Assembly (NCBI GenBank): GCA_050290245.1
Contig: JBNKHH010000062.1
Location: 1-53,442 of the forward strand
Direction of reading: 5' to 3'
DNA: 53,442 bases
DNA from: JBNKHH01 sp050290245
GTDB lineage: Bacteria; Pseudomonadota; Alphaproteobacteria; Rhodobacterales; Rhodobacteraceae
Shown: positions 1-9,438 of the stretch, in pieces
Position numbering within the stretch: position 1 is the first letter of the stretch
How the letters are laid out: every line of letters begins with the position of its first letter
Notes under the pieces: generated by a model
Databases searched by the model: none
What the model saw: only the letters and a program-made list of their open reading frames with translations
Told to the model about the DNA's origin: nothing
Translations under genes and position numbers: made by a program

Positions 1-4
1 GGCA

Positions 5-886
<882 letters not shown>

Positions 887-890
887 GTTC

Positions 891-2084
891 TCAGCCCTTC
901 ACCGCAGCCACGATCTTTTGCGCGCCATCCTTCAGGTCGTCGGCGGCGATGACGTCGACGTCGCTTTCGTTGATGATGCGCTTGCCTTCTTCCACGTTCG
1001 TGCCCTCGAGCCGCACGACCAGCGGCACCTGGAGACCGACCTCCTTCACCGCGGCAACCACGCCCTCGGCGATCACGTCACAGCGCATGATGCCGCCGAA
1101 GATGTTCACCAGGATGCCCTTCACGTTCGGGTCCGAGGTGATGATCTTGAAGGCCTCGGTCACCTTCTCCTTGGTGGCGCCGCCGCCCACGTCGAGGAAG
1201 TTCGCAGGCTCCGCCCCGTAAAGCTTGATGATGTCCATCGTCGCCATGGCAAGCCCCGCGCCGTTGACCATGCAGCCGATCTCGCCATCCAGAGCGATGT
1301 AGTTCAGATCGTACTTGGAGGCCTCGAGCTCCTTGGGGTCCTCCTCGGTGGTGTCCCTCAGCTCCATGATGTCCGAATGACGGTAGAGCGCGTTCGAATC
1401 AAACCCCATCTTGGCGTCGAGACACTTCAGATCGCCGCCCTCGGTCACGATCAGCGGGTTGATCTCGAGCATCTCCATGTCTTTCTCGATGAACATCCGG
1501 TACAGCGTGCCCATCAGCGCGACGCATTGCTTGACCTGGGGACCGGTCAGCTCCAGCGCGAAGGCGATGCGGCGGCCGTGATAGGGCTGGTAGCCCGTCG
1601 CCGGGTCGACGCTGAACGACAGGATCTTCTCCGGCGTCGCGTGGGCCACCTCCTCGATGTCCATGCCGCCCTCGGTCGAGGCGACAAAGCTGACCCGGCT
1701 CGAGCCCCGGTCGACCAAAAGCGCCAGGTACAACTCGCGCGAAATGCCCGCGCCGTCCTCGATATAAACCCGGCCGACCTGCTTGCCGGCCTCGCCGGTC
1801 TGCTTGGTCACCAGCGTCCGGCCCAGCATCCGCTTGGCCTCCTCCGCGGCCTCTTCGACCGACTTGGTGACCCGAACGCCGCCCTTGTCGCCCGCATCGG
1901 CCTCCTTGAACGTGCCCTTGCCACGGCCGCCGGCATGAATCTGCGCCTTCACGACCCACAGCGGCCCATCCAGAGCCCCCGCCGCCGTCTTCGCATCCTC
2001 CGCCCGCAAAACAACCCGCCCATCACTCACCGGAGCCCCGTAATCGCGAAGCAAACCCTTCGCCTGGTATTCGTGGATGTTCAT
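891..2084 (-). CDS. sucC: Succinate-CoA ligase, beta subunit
   Basis: SucC is the ATP-grasp subunit of succinyl-CoA synthetase and pairs with SucD. The start is the ATG at 2084 (MNIHEYQAKGLL), preceded by a GGAAGGTGAAG ribosome binding site; an in-frame extension upstream has no family similarity. The 397-residue product shows the ATP-grasp region (VVKAQIHAGGRGKG), the LLVDRGSSR and EINPLIV segments, and the C-terminal CoA-ligase Rossmann part with NIFGGIMRCD and RLEGTNVEEG. These match ordinary alphaproteobacterial SucC. It begins 40 nt after the end of the isochorismatase-family gene on the same strand with no clear terminator between them, so transcription could start in the divergent promoter region near 2.7-2.9 kb. 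Confidence 0.96.
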   Translation of the reverse strand: MNIHEYQAKGLLRDYGAPVSDGRVVLRAEDAKTAAGALDGPLWVVKAQIHAGGRGKGTFKEADAGDKGGVRVTKSVEEAAEEAKRMLGRTLVTKQTGEAGKQVGRVYIEDGAGISRELYLALLVDRGSSRVSFVASTEGGMDIEEVAHATPEKILSFSVDPATGYQPYHGRRIAFALELTGPQVKQCVALMGTLYRMFIEKDMEMLEINPLIVTEGGDLKCLDAKMGFDSNALYRHSDIMELRDTTEEDPKELEASKYDLNYIALDGEIGCMVNGAGLAMATMDIIKLYGAEPANFLDVGGGATKEKVTEAFKIITSDPNVKGILVNIFGGIMRCDVIAEGVVAAVKEVGLQVPLVVRLEGTNVEEGKRIINESDVDVIAADDLKDGAQKIVAAVKG

Positions 2085-2124
2085 GGGGTCTTCACCTTCC
2101 CATTCTCTGTCGGTTTTTTTAGAT

Positions 2125-2661
2125 TTACTTGATGAACTGAAGCATCTTCCTGAAGGCCGGCGTGCCTGCCCGGCCCAGCCATTCAAAGATCACCATCTCG
2201 GTCGTGACGATGCCTGCGCCATGGGCGTTCAGCCGCGCGATGCAGGCCTGTTCACTTTCCAGCGTGCGCGAGGCGGTCGCATCCGAGACGACAAAGACCT
2301 CATAGCCCTGCTCGATCATGCTGGCGGCGGTTTGGACAACGCAGACATGCGCCTCCATCCCGGCGATGACGGCTTGCCTGCGCCCCAAAGAGCGGAAGTG
2401 CTCGGCGAAGGTGGGTTCCTCCATGCAGGAGAAATGCATCTTGGACAGGACCGGAACGTCCGCGATCTCCAGGTCCGGGACGGTGGGTCCCAGGCCTTCG
2501 GGGTATTGTTCGGTCACGATAGTGGGGACGTTCAACTCGGCCGCGCCCGCCATGAGGGTGCGGGTATTGCGAATCGTGCGGGCCGGGGCCTGCATGGCCG
2601 GAACCAGCCGTTCCTGCATGTCGATTACGACAAGCGCGGAATCATCCGCTCGTATCAGCAT
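2125..2661 (-). CDS. Isochorismatase-family cysteine hydrolase
   Basis: This is a small cytosolic hydrolase of the isochorismatase/nicotinamidase superfamily (178 residues). The catalytic triad typical of the fold is visible: Asp in VVIDMQERL, Lys in VLSKMHFS and Cys in EAHVCVVQTA. The start at 2661 has a GGGAGGGAAT ribosome binding site; the longer in-frame extension crosses the intergenic promoter region and is not protein-like. Compact size resembles YcaC-type hydrolases of unknown substrate. It is divergent from gntR and the oxalate genes and shares their 280-bp upstream region, so it may belong to the same regulon, but no step of oxalate metabolism obviously needs it. The substrate cannot be predicted. 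Confidence 0.87.
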   Translation of the reverse strand: MLIRADDSALVVIDMQERLVPAMQAPARTIRNTRTLMAGAAELNVPTIVTEQYPEGLGPTVPDLEIADVPVLSKMHFSCMEEPTFAEHFRSLGRRQAVIAGMEAHVCVVQTAASMIEQGYEVFVVSDATASRTLESEQACIARLNAHGAGIVTTEMVIFEWLGRAGTPAFRKMLQFIK

Positions 2662-2789
2662 GCTATTCCCTCCCGCACCCGGCTGCCAGGTCTGTGGGAT
2701 ACCAAATACCAATATGGAGGAGGTATCGCAAGTTGGAAGATATCTCTGGCAGGTGAGCTTTGGTGTTTTTCTTTCAAGAAACTGCCATG

Positions 2790-2799
2790 GTGTATACAC
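2790..2799. promoter_or_regulatory. Palindromic operator candidate A (GTGTATACAC)
   Basis: A perfect 10-bp palindrome with a GTATAC core lies 152 bp before the gntR start and 128 bp before the isochorismatase-family start. It shares its core with the sites at 2884 and 16362. GntR/FadR-family repressors commonly bind short palindromes of the GTnnnAC type, so this is a likely second site for the adjacent GntR protein. Binding is inferred. Confidence 0.45.
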
Positions 2800-2883
2800 A
2801 TTATTTAACCGCCCGTGTTTGGCGCAGTGAAATATTCTTGGGGAGGGATCAAAAAATGTTTGCCGGGATGCGCGCCTTGTGTA

Positions 2884-2895
2884 TGGTATACCACA
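2884..2895. promoter_or_regulatory. Palindromic operator candidate B (TGGTATACCA)
   Basis: The perfect palindrome TGGTATACCA (2884-2893), followed by CA, sits about 46 bp before the gntR start codon. The identical 12-mer TGGTATACCACA occurs at 16362-16373, at almost the same distance before glyA. It fits the TGGTNNNACCA-like sites known for FadR-subfamily regulators. The likely ligand protein is the GntR regulator encoded immediately downstream, which implies autoregulation. Confidence 0.6.
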
Positions 2896-2941
2896 TGCCG
2901 AGAACAGCTGGTCAGGGTCAAATTTCGAAAGGGGAGATCGG

Positions 2942-3652
2942 ATGCGACTGACACCAATTCCCGCGAACTTCACCCTGAAAGATCATGTCTACGATATGCT
3001 CAAGGGTGCGATCACCGAGATGGATATTTATCGCCAGGACGCCGATCTGCGCCTGGACGAGCGGTCGCTGGCAGAGCAGCTTGGAATTTCGCGCACGCCG
3101 CTGCGCGAGGCGATCGCCCGGCTCGAGCGGGATGGGCTGGTACAGGTGGTTGCCCGCAAGGGCGTCTATGTCCAGCGCAAGAGTCTGAACGAGATCCTTG
3201 AGATGATTGTGGCCTGGGCCGCGCTGGAAAGCATGGCGGCACGTCTGGCGACGGAGAACGCCAGCGACAGCGAGATCGCCAGCCTCCGCCGCATCGCGGC
3301 AAAGTACAACGACAGTCAGTTGAATACCCGGATTTCGGAATATTCGGACGACAATATTCGTTTTCACCAGCGCATCCTCGAAATCTCGAAGTGTGCCCTG
3401 CTGAAAGAGATGGCCGACGGGCTGTTTCTTCACATGCAGGCGGTGCGTCTGAGGGCGATGAGCGAGGGCAACCGCGTGCAGCGGTCTGTTGTCGACCATG
3501 CCGAGATCATCGAGGCGCTGGAAAGTCGTGACCCGGGTGAGGCCGAGCGCCGTGTGAGAGAGCACACGATGCGCCTGCACGAACACGTCCGCCGGACCTG
3601 GACCCGTTTGGAATTGAATAGGATTGCGGCATCTGCCGAGGCTGCGTCCTGA
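2942..3652 (+). CDS. GntR-family regulator, FCD (FadR) subfamily
   Basis: This is a DNA-binding regulator of 236 residues. The N-terminal winged helix (about residues 15-75) contains LGISRTPLREAI, the classic GntR recognition helix. The C-terminal FCD domain (about 85-220) includes RFHQRI and VVDHAEII, positions that hold metal-binding histidines in this domain family. The start at 2942 has the ribosome binding site GAAAGGGGAG; the upstream in-frame codons run through the operator candidate. It heads the oxalate operon (48 nt before oxc) and is preceded by two palindromes it may bind. By position it is the likely regulator of oxalate degradation genes, responding to oxalate, glyoxylate or a CoA thioester; the ligand is unknown. 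Confidence 0.9.
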   Translation: MRLTPIPANFTLKDHVYDMLKGAITEMDIYRQDADLRLDERSLAEQLGISRTPLREAIARLERDGLVQVVARKGVYVQRKSLNEILEMIVAWAALESMAARLATENASDSEIASLRRIAAKYNDSQLNTRISEYSDDNIRFHQRILEISKCALLKEMADGLFLHMQAVRLRAMSEGNRVQRSVVDHAEIIEALESRDPGEAERRVREHTMRLHEHVRRTWTRLELNRIAASAEAAS

Positions 3653-3700
3653 GGCAAGAAAATGACGACGCAGAAAAGCGTCGTAAATGGGAGGAAAACG

Positions 3701-5473
3701 ATGGGAATCGCTGAAGCAGGCGACGACTTGATGGCGCGCGCAGAAACTGCGCCCGAAACTCTGACGGACGGCTTTCATCTGCTGATCGATGCTTTGAAGT
3801 TGAATGGCATCGAGACCATTTACAACGTGCCCGGCATCCCGATTACCGACCTGGGTCGCTATGCGCAGGCGCAGGGTGTGCGGGTTCTGTCGTTCCGCCA
3901 CGAACAGCACGCCGGTTACGCCGCTGCGGCGGCCGGGTTTCTGACCAAAAAGCCGGGCGTCTGCATGACGGTGTCGGCGCCGGGTTTCCTGAATGGTCTG
4001 ACCGCTCTGGCGCACGCGACCACCAACTGCTGGCCGATGATCCTGATCTCGGGGAGCAGCGAGCGTGAGATCGTCGATCTTCAGCGCGGCGATTATGAAG
4101 AAATGGACCAGTTGGCCATTGCGCGGCCCCACGCCAAGGCGGCCTACCGTATCCTGCACGCCGAAGATATCGGGCTGGGGGTTGCCCGCGCGATCCGTGC
4201 CGCGCTGACCGGGCGTCCGGGCGGTGTTTACCTCGACGTGCCGGGGGCGCTGCTGGGGCAGGTGATGGATGCGGTCGAGGGCGAAAAGTCCCTGATCAAG
4301 GTTGTCGACCCGAATCCGCAAAGCGTGCCGTCGGGCGCGGCGGTTCAACGGGCGATTGACGTCTTGAAGTCGGCCAAGAAGCCCCTGTTTATCATTGGTA
4401 AAGGTGCCGCCTACGCCCAGTGCGACGACAAGGTGCGCGAGCTGGTTGAGACGCTTGGTTTTCCCTATCTGCCTATGTCGATGGCCAAAGGCCTGCTGCC
4501 GGACACCCATCCGCAGTGCGCCAGCGCGGCCCGCTCTCTGGTCCTGAAAGAGGCCGATTGTGTCTTTCTGATCGGTGCCCGACTGAACTGGCTGTTGAGC
4601 CATGGCCAGGGCAAGGGCTGGGGCGAGAAGGGATCGAAGAAATTCGTCCAGATCGACATCGAGCCAACCGAAATGGACAGCAACCAAGCGATATCGGCCC
4701 CGCTGATCGGCGACGTGGAAAGCTGTGCGACGGCCTTGCTGGATGCGATCGGCTCGGATTGGCAAAAGCCGTCTGAGGAGTGGACTGGTGCCGTGCGCGC
4801 CAAGGTCCAGGCCAACGTGGAACGCATGGCGCCCAAGCTGAAAAACAACAATTCACCGATGGATTACCAGGGCTCGCTTGGTGTCATCAAGGACCTGATC
4901 GCCGAGAACCCGGACGTGGTCCTGGTGAACGAAGGTGCGAACGCGCTGGACCAGTGCCGCTCGATCGTCGACATCCACAAGCCGCGCAAGCGTCTTGACG
5001 TCGGCACCTGGGGCATCATGGGGATCGGCATGGGCTCGGCCGTGGCCGCGGCAGTCGAGACCGGCAACCAGGTCCTGGCCGTCGAGGGCGATAGTGCCTT
5101 CGGTTTCAGTGGTATGGAGGTCGAAACGATCTGCCGCTATGACCTGCCGGTCTGCATCGTCATCATGAACAACAACGGCATCTATCGCGGGGACGGCGAA
5201 AACTGGGGCGGTGGCCAAGATCCGTCGACCACGGTTTTCGTGAAGGGCTCGCGCTATGACCTGATGATGCAGGCCTTTGGCGGCGTCGGGGTCACCGTCG
5301 ATAACCCTGATGCCTTGCGCCAGGCTGTCAAGGACGCCTTTGCCAGCCGCAAGCCGACTCTGATCAACGCGGTCATCGCGGAAGGCGCGGGCCGTGAAAG
5401 CGGAAATATCGGAAATCTCAACCCGTCCTCGGTGGTGGCGCAGACGCGCTACCCGCAGGCGAAGAAGGTTTGA
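3701..5473 (+). CDS. oxc: Oxalyl-CoA decarboxylase
   Basis: Oxc is a cytosolic thiamine-diphosphate enzyme that splits oxalyl-CoA into formyl-CoA and CO2. The start at 3701 follows a GGGAGG ribosome binding site; the earlier ATG at 3662 lacks one. The 590-residue protein matches the Oxalobacter enzyme closely: ELTDGFH-like N-terminus (LTDGFHLLIDALK), the catalytic glutamate in FRHEQHAGYAA (Glu68 here), VSAPGFLNGLTALAHATTNC, SGSSEREIVDLQ, and the ThDP/Mg2+ motif GDSAFGFSGME followed by NNNGIY. KGAAYAQCDD in the middle domain is also characteristic of this family rather than of other acetolactate-synthase-like enzymes. It sits between gntR and frc in one operon and supplies the formyl-CoA that Frc uses as CoA donor. 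Confidence 0.96.
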   Translation: MGIAEAGDDLMARAETAPETLTDGFHLLIDALKLNGIETIYNVPGIPITDLGRYAQAQGVRVLSFRHEQHAGYAAAAAGFLTKKPGVCMTVSAPGFLNGLTALAHATTNCWPMILISGSSEREIVDLQRGDYEEMDQLAIARPHAKAAYRILHAEDIGLGVARAIRAALTGRPGGVYLDVPGALLGQVMDAVEGEKSLIKVVDPNPQSVPSGAAVQRAIDVLKSAKKPLFIIGKGAAYAQCDDKVRELVETLGFPYLPMSMAKGLLPDTHPQCASAARSLVLKEADCVFLIGARLNWLLSHGQGKGWGEKGSKKFVQIDIEPTEMDSNQAISAPLIGDVESCATALLDAIGSDWQKPSEEWTGAVRAKVQANVERMAPKLKNNNSPMDYQGSLGVIKDLIAENPDVVLVNEGANALDQCRSIVDIHKPRKRLDVGTWGIMGIGMGSAVAAAVETGNQVLAVEGDSAFGFSGMEVETICRYDLPVCIVIMNNNGIYRGDGENWGGGQDPSTTVFVKGSRYDLMMQAFGGVGVTVDNPDALRQAVKDAFASRKPTLINAVIAEGAGRESGNIGNLNPSSVVAQTRYPQAKKV

Positions 5474-5495
5474 ATTAAGGACAGGAAAGATAGCG

Positions 5496-6770
5496 ATGAA
5501 AGCTCTTGAAGGTGTCAAGATCCTCGATTTCACCCATGTGCAGTCCGGGCCGACGTGCACCCAGCTTCTGGCCTGGTTCGGAGCGGATGTGATCAAGGTC
5601 GAGCGTCCCGGTGTCGGCGACGCGACACGCAAACAGTTGGTGGATGTGCCGGGAGCGGACTCGCTCTATTTCACCATGCTGAACCACAACAAGCGCTCGA
5701 TCGAGCTGAACTCGAAGAACGAGACCGGCAAGCAGGTTCTGACCCGGCTGATCGAAGAATGCGACGTCATGGTCGAAAACTTTGCCCCCGGCGCGCTGGA
5801 CCGGATGGGGTTCACCTGGGAGCGCATCCAGGAGATCAATCCACGGATGATCCTGGCCTCGGTCAAGGGGTTCGGCCCCGGTAAGTACGAAGACTGCAAG
5901 GTCTATGAGAACGTGGCCCAATGTGCGGGTGGCGCGGCCTCGACCACGGGTTTTCTGGATGGACCGCCGCTGGTCACCGGCGCGCAGATCGGGGACTCGG
6001 GCACGGGTTTGCATCTGGCTCTGGGCATCGTGACCGCGCTGTACCAGGCGGCGCGCACCGGCAAGGGCCAGAAGGTTCTGGCTCCGATGCAGGACGGCGT
6101 GATCAACCTTTGTCGCGTCAAGCTGCGCGATCAGCAGCGTCTGGCGGCCGGGCCGCTGAAGGAATACAGCCAGTATGGTGCCGGCATCGAGTTCGGCGAG
6201 GCGACGCCGCGCGCCGGTAACGACAGTGGCGGCGGCCAGCCGGGCCGCATCCTGAAGTGCAAAGGGTGGGAGACCGACCCGAACGCCTACACCTATTTCA
6301 TCACGCAGGCGGCGGTCTGGGAAAAGGTCTGCGACGTCATCGGCGAACCGGATTGGAAGACCAAGGAGGGTTACGCCACCCCGCCGGAGCGTCTGGACAA
6401 GCTGGACGAGATCTTCGGACGGATCGAAGAGTGGACGATGACCAAGACCAAGTTCGAGGTCATGGACATCTGCAACCCGCTGGATATCCCCGTCGGCCCG
6501 ATCCTGTCGACCAAGGAAATCATGGAAGACGATGGCCTGCGCGCCACCGGCACGATCGTGGACGTCGATCACCCCGAGCGTGGGCGCTACGTCAGCGTCG
6601 GCTGCCCGATCAAGCTTTCGGAAAGCCCGGTCGAGGTCACGCGCTCGCCGCTTCTGGGTGAGCACACGGTCGAAATCCTGCAGCAGGTGCTTGGCTATGA
6701 CGGCGACGACCTGCAGGCCGTCATCGACTCGGGCGCAGTGGGGCAGCCGAACAAGGTCGCGGCAGAATAA
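5496..6770 (+). CDS. frc: Formyl-CoA:oxalate CoA-transferase
   Basis: Frc moves CoA from formyl-CoA to oxalate, giving oxalyl-CoA and formate. It is a class III (CaiB/BaiF family) CoA-transferase of 424 residues, standard length. Visible family marks are KALEGVKILDFTHVQSGP at the N-terminus, the catalytic aspartate in GAQIGDSGTG (Asp167 here, equivalent to Asp169 in Oxalobacter) and the glycine-rich active-site loop DSGGGQPG around residue 250. The start at 5496 has AAGGACAGGAAAG upstream. It follows oxc by 22 nt, forming the standard cyclic pair in which each turn consumes oxalate and releases CO2 and formate. Related enzymes can take succinyl-CoA as donor, which may matter for priming the cycle. 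Confidence 0.95.
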   Translation: MKALEGVKILDFTHVQSGPTCTQLLAWFGADVIKVERPGVGDATRKQLVDVPGADSLYFTMLNHNKRSIELNSKNETGKQVLTRLIEECDVMVENFAPGALDRMGFTWERIQEINPRMILASVKGFGPGKYEDCKVYENVAQCAGGAASTTGFLDGPPLVTGAQIGDSGTGLHLALGIVTALYQAARTGKGQKVLAPMQDGVINLCRVKLRDQQRLAAGPLKEYSQYGAGIEFGEATPRAGNDSGGGQPGRILKCKGWETDPNAYTYFITQAAVWEKVCDVIGEPDWKTKEGYATPPERLDKLDEIFGRIEEWTMTKTKFEVMDICNPLDIPVGPILSTKEIMEDDGLRATGTIVDVDHPERGRYVSVGCPIKLSESPVEVTRSPLLGEHTVEILQQVLGYDGDDLQAVIDSGAVGQPNKVAAE

Positions 6771-6825
6771 TAACGCAATTGAGAGCATGGCCCGCCACGC
6801 CGGCCAAGGCCAAGGGAGAGTGAAG

Positions 6826-7743
6826 ATGAGATTGATCGTGATGGGGCAGCAGGCGTTCGGAAAGGACGTTCTCGCCAAACTCATCGAGACCGGGACGGAC
6901 GAGGTCGTAGCCGTGTATTGCGAGCCTGACCGCGACGGCAAACCGGTCGATCCGATCAAGGAGTTTGCCCTTGAGCAGGGGCTCCCGGTGCACCAGCCCG
7001 CGAATTTTGACGACCAGGACGCGCTGGATACCCTGGCGAGCTATGACGCGGACCTGATGGTCATGGCCTTCGTCAATGTCTTCGTGCCTGAGGCGGCGCG
7101 CGACACGCCGAAGCATGGCTCGATCTGCTTCCACCCCTCCCTGTTGCCGCTGCATCGCGGTCCATCAGCGGTGAACTGGCCGATCATCATGGGGTCGAAA
7201 AAGTCGGGCTTTAGCTGGTTCTATCCCTCCGACGGACTGGACGAGGGCGACAGCCTGATGCAGTGGGAATGCGAGATCGGGCCGGACGACACGGTAATCG
7301 ACCTGTATTTCAAGAAGATCTACCCCGTCGCCGTCGAAAGCGTTCTTGAGGTCTGCGACCTGTTTCGTGCCGGCAACCCGCCGCATATCGTGCCAAACGA
7401 GGCCGAGGCGACCTATGAACGGCGCTGTGTCGCCAAGCACGCCGAGATCAACTGGAACCGTCTCGTGTCCCAGGTTTACGACCTGATCCGGGGCACGAAC
7501 CCGGCTCCGGGTGCATGGACAACCTACAACGGCGCCAAACTTGGCATTTTCGACAGCTTGCGTGTGCCCGGCGATGGCATCTCAAGCCGCGTCCGCGCCA
7601 TCACGGATGACGGAATTGAAGTTCAATGTGTCGGCGGGCGCATACTGATCAAGCGTGTGCGGCCCGAAGGTGGCGGCAAGATTCCTGCCACCGAGTGGGC
7701 GTCTGACGTCGGCCTGAAGGTCGGCGACGAACTTGGAAACTGA
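6826..7743 (+). CDS. Stand-alone formyltransferase like the 10-formyl-THF hydrolase domain
   Basis: The 305-residue protein has a formyltransferase N-domain (about 1-200) and a C-terminal oligonucleotide/Fmt-C-like domain (about 205-300). It resembles the hydrolase domain of 10-formyltetrahydrofolate dehydrogenase (ALDH1L1) more than methionyl-tRNA formyltransferase: compare MGQQAFGKDV, KHGSICFHPSLLP, HRGPSAVNW and the region around DEGDSLMQ. The catalytic His (His103) and Asp (Asp139, in GLDEGD) are present. The third Fmt catalytic residue, Asn (N-V-H in Fmt, I-Y-H in ALDH1L1), is Cys101 here (C-F-H). There is no carrier or aldehyde dehydrogenase part. Lying between frc and fhs, it may hydrolyse 10-formyl-THF, balance the formate/THF pool, or transfer formyl between CoA and THF. 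Only the fold is certain. The start has a GGGAGAG ribosome binding site. Confidence 0.85.
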   Translation: MRLIVMGQQAFGKDVLAKLIETGTDEVVAVYCEPDRDGKPVDPIKEFALEQGLPVHQPANFDDQDALDTLASYDADLMVMAFVNVFVPEAARDTPKHGSICFHPSLLPLHRGPSAVNWPIIMGSKKSGFSWFYPSDGLDEGDSLMQWECEIGPDDTVIDLYFKKIYPVAVESVLEVCDLFRAGNPPHIVPNEAEATYERRCVAKHAEINWNRLVSQVYDLIRGTNPAPGAWTTYNGAKLGIFDSLRVPGDGISSRVRAITDDGIEVQCVGGRILIKRVRPEGGGKIPATEWASDVGLKVGDELGN

Positions 7744-7770
7744 AACCCGCGAATTGGGAAAGAAATAAAC

Positions 7771-9438
7771 ATGTCCGATATCGAAATCGCCCGCGCCGCC
7801 AAGAAAAAACCGATCCAGGAGATCGGCGCCAAGCTTGGCATCCCAAGCGAGCATCTGCTGCCCTACGGCCACGACAAGGCCAAGGTCAGCCAGGAATTCA
7901 TTAACTCGGTCCAAGGCAACGAGGACGGCAAGCTGATCCTGGTGACCGCCATCAACCCGACGCCTGCGGGCGAGGGCAAGACAACCACCACGGTCGGCCT
8001 CGGTGATGGCCTGAACGCCATCGGCAAGAAGGCGTGCATCTGTATCCGTGAGGCCTCGCTCGGACCGAACTTCGGCATGAAGGGGGGCGCCGCCGGCGGT
8101 GGCTACGCGCAGGTGGTGCCGATGGAGGACATGAACCTCCACTTTACCGGCGACTTTCATGCAATCACCTCGGCCCACAGCCTTTTGTCGGCGATGATCG
8201 ACAACCACATCTACTGGGGCAACGAGTGCCGCATTGACCAGCGCCGTGTCGTTTGGCGCCGGGTTGTCGACATGAACGACCGGGCGCTCAGGGATATCGT
8301 GACTTCGCTCGGCGGCGTCTCGAACGGCTTCCCGCGCCAGACCGGCTTTGACATTACCGTGGCTTCGGAAGTCATGGCGATCCTTTGCCTGGCGAACGAC
8401 CTTGCCGACCTTCAGCGTCGACTCGGAGATATGATCGTGGCCTATCGCCGCGACCGTACGCCGGTTTACTGCCGCGACATCAAGGCGGATGGCGCAATGA
8501 CCGTTTTGCTCAAGGATGCGATGCAGCCGAACCTGGTGCAGACGCTGGAAAACAACCCGGCCTTCGTGCACGGCGGACCATTCGCCAACATCGCGCATGG
8601 CTGCAACTCGGTCATCGCCACGACCACGGCGCTGAAACTGGCCGACTACGTTGTGACCGAAGCCGGTTTCGGGGCCGACCTGGGTGCCGAGAAATTCCTG
8701 AACATCAAGTGCCGCAAGGCGGGTCTGAAACCCGCGGCGGTGGTCATCGTCGCCACGGTCCGCGCGATGAAGATGAACGGGGGTGTCGCCAAGGCCGACC
8801 TGGACGGCGAGAACGTGGAGGCCGTCAAGAAGGGCTGCGCCAACCTCGGCCGCCATATCGAGAACATCAAGCAGTTCGGTGTTCCCGCGGTCGTGGCGAT
8901 CAACCACTTCATCAAGGACACTGACGCCGAGATCGCCGCGATCCAGGAGTACGTCAAGTCGCAGGGCTCCGAGGCTGTGGTCTCGAAGCACTGGGCGGAC
9001 GGCTCGAAGGGATCGGCGGACCTGGCCCGGAAGGTGGTTCAGATTGTCGAGAGCCAGTCGTCGCAGTATGCGCCGCTTTATCCCGACGACATGCCGCTGT
9101 TCCAGAAGATCGAGACCATCGCCAAGCGCATTTATCGTGCCGACGAGGTTCTGGCGGACAAGAAAATCCGCGATCAGCTCAAGGACTGGGAAGAGCAGGG
9201 CTATGGCAACCTTCCGGTCTGCATGGCCAAGACCCAGTACTCCTTCACCACCGATCCGAACCGGCGCGGCGCCCCGACGGGCCACAGCCTGCCGGTGCGC
9301 GAGGTTCGGTTGTCGGCGGGGGCCGGGTTCATCGTGGTGATCTGCGGTGAGATCATGACCATGCCGGGTCTGCCGCGTGTGCCGTCGGCCGAGGCGATCC
9401 ACCTCAATGACGCCGGTGAAATCGAGGGACTGTTCTGA
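7771..9438 (+). CDS. fhs: Formate-tetrahydrofolate ligase
   Basis: Fhs makes 10-formyl-THF from formate, THF and ATP. The 555-residue length is standard. The N-terminal region carries the P-loop TPAGEGKTTTT (around residue 65-75) and the family blocks REASLGPNFGMKGGAAGGG and NLHFTGDFHAITSAHSLL; EAGFGADLGAEKF and the C-terminal GEIMTMPGLPRVPSAE are also characteristic. It starts 27 nt after the formyltransferase gene and its TGA overlaps the ATG of the next gene, so it is inside the oxalate operon. Here it would capture formate released by Frc and pass the C1 unit (after reduction by FolD-type enzymes, not in the window) to serine hydroxymethyltransferase at 16.4 kb. Confidence 0.97.
   Translation: MSDIEIARAAKKKPIQEIGAKLGIPSEHLLPYGHDKAKVSQEFINSVQGNEDGKLILVTAINPTPAGEGKTTTTVGLGDGLNAIGKKACICIREASLGPNFGMKGGAAGGGYAQVVPMEDMNLHFTGDFHAITSAHSLLSAMIDNHIYWGNECRIDQRRVVWRRVVDMNDRALRDIVTSLGGVSNGFPRQTGFDITVASEVMAILCLANDLADLQRRLGDMIVAYRRDRTPVYCRDIKADGAMTVLLKDAMQPNLVQTLENNPAFVHGGPFANIAHGCNSVIATTTALKLADYVVTEAGFGADLGAEKFLNIKCRKAGLKPAAVVIVATVRAMKMNGGVAKADLDGENVEAVKKGCANLGRHIENIKQFGVPAVVAINHFIKDTDAEIAAIQEYVKSQGSEAVVSKHWADGSKGSADLARKVVQIVESQSSQYAPLYPDDMPLFQKIETIAKRIYRADEVLADKKIRDQLKDWEEQGYGNLPVCMAKTQYSFTTDPNRRGAPTGHSLPVREVRLSAGAGFIVVICGEIMTMPGLPRVPSAEAIHLNDAGEIEGLF

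Larger units (their letters stand above)
2662..2941. promoter_or_regulatory. Divergent intergenic region of the oxalate island
   Basis: This 280-bp stretch separates the minus-strand isochorismatase-family gene from gntR. It is more AT-rich than its surroundings and holds two GTATAC-core palindromes (2790-2799 and 2884-2893) listed separately. No protein-like reading frame was seen in it. Promoters in both directions are expected here; I could not assign -10/-35 boxes with confidence. Confidence 0.65.

Noticed and set aside
2918..4765. 615-codon minus-strand frame opposite gntR and oxc
   Set aside because: Composition is that of an antisense shadow, and the plus-strand genes are clear family members.
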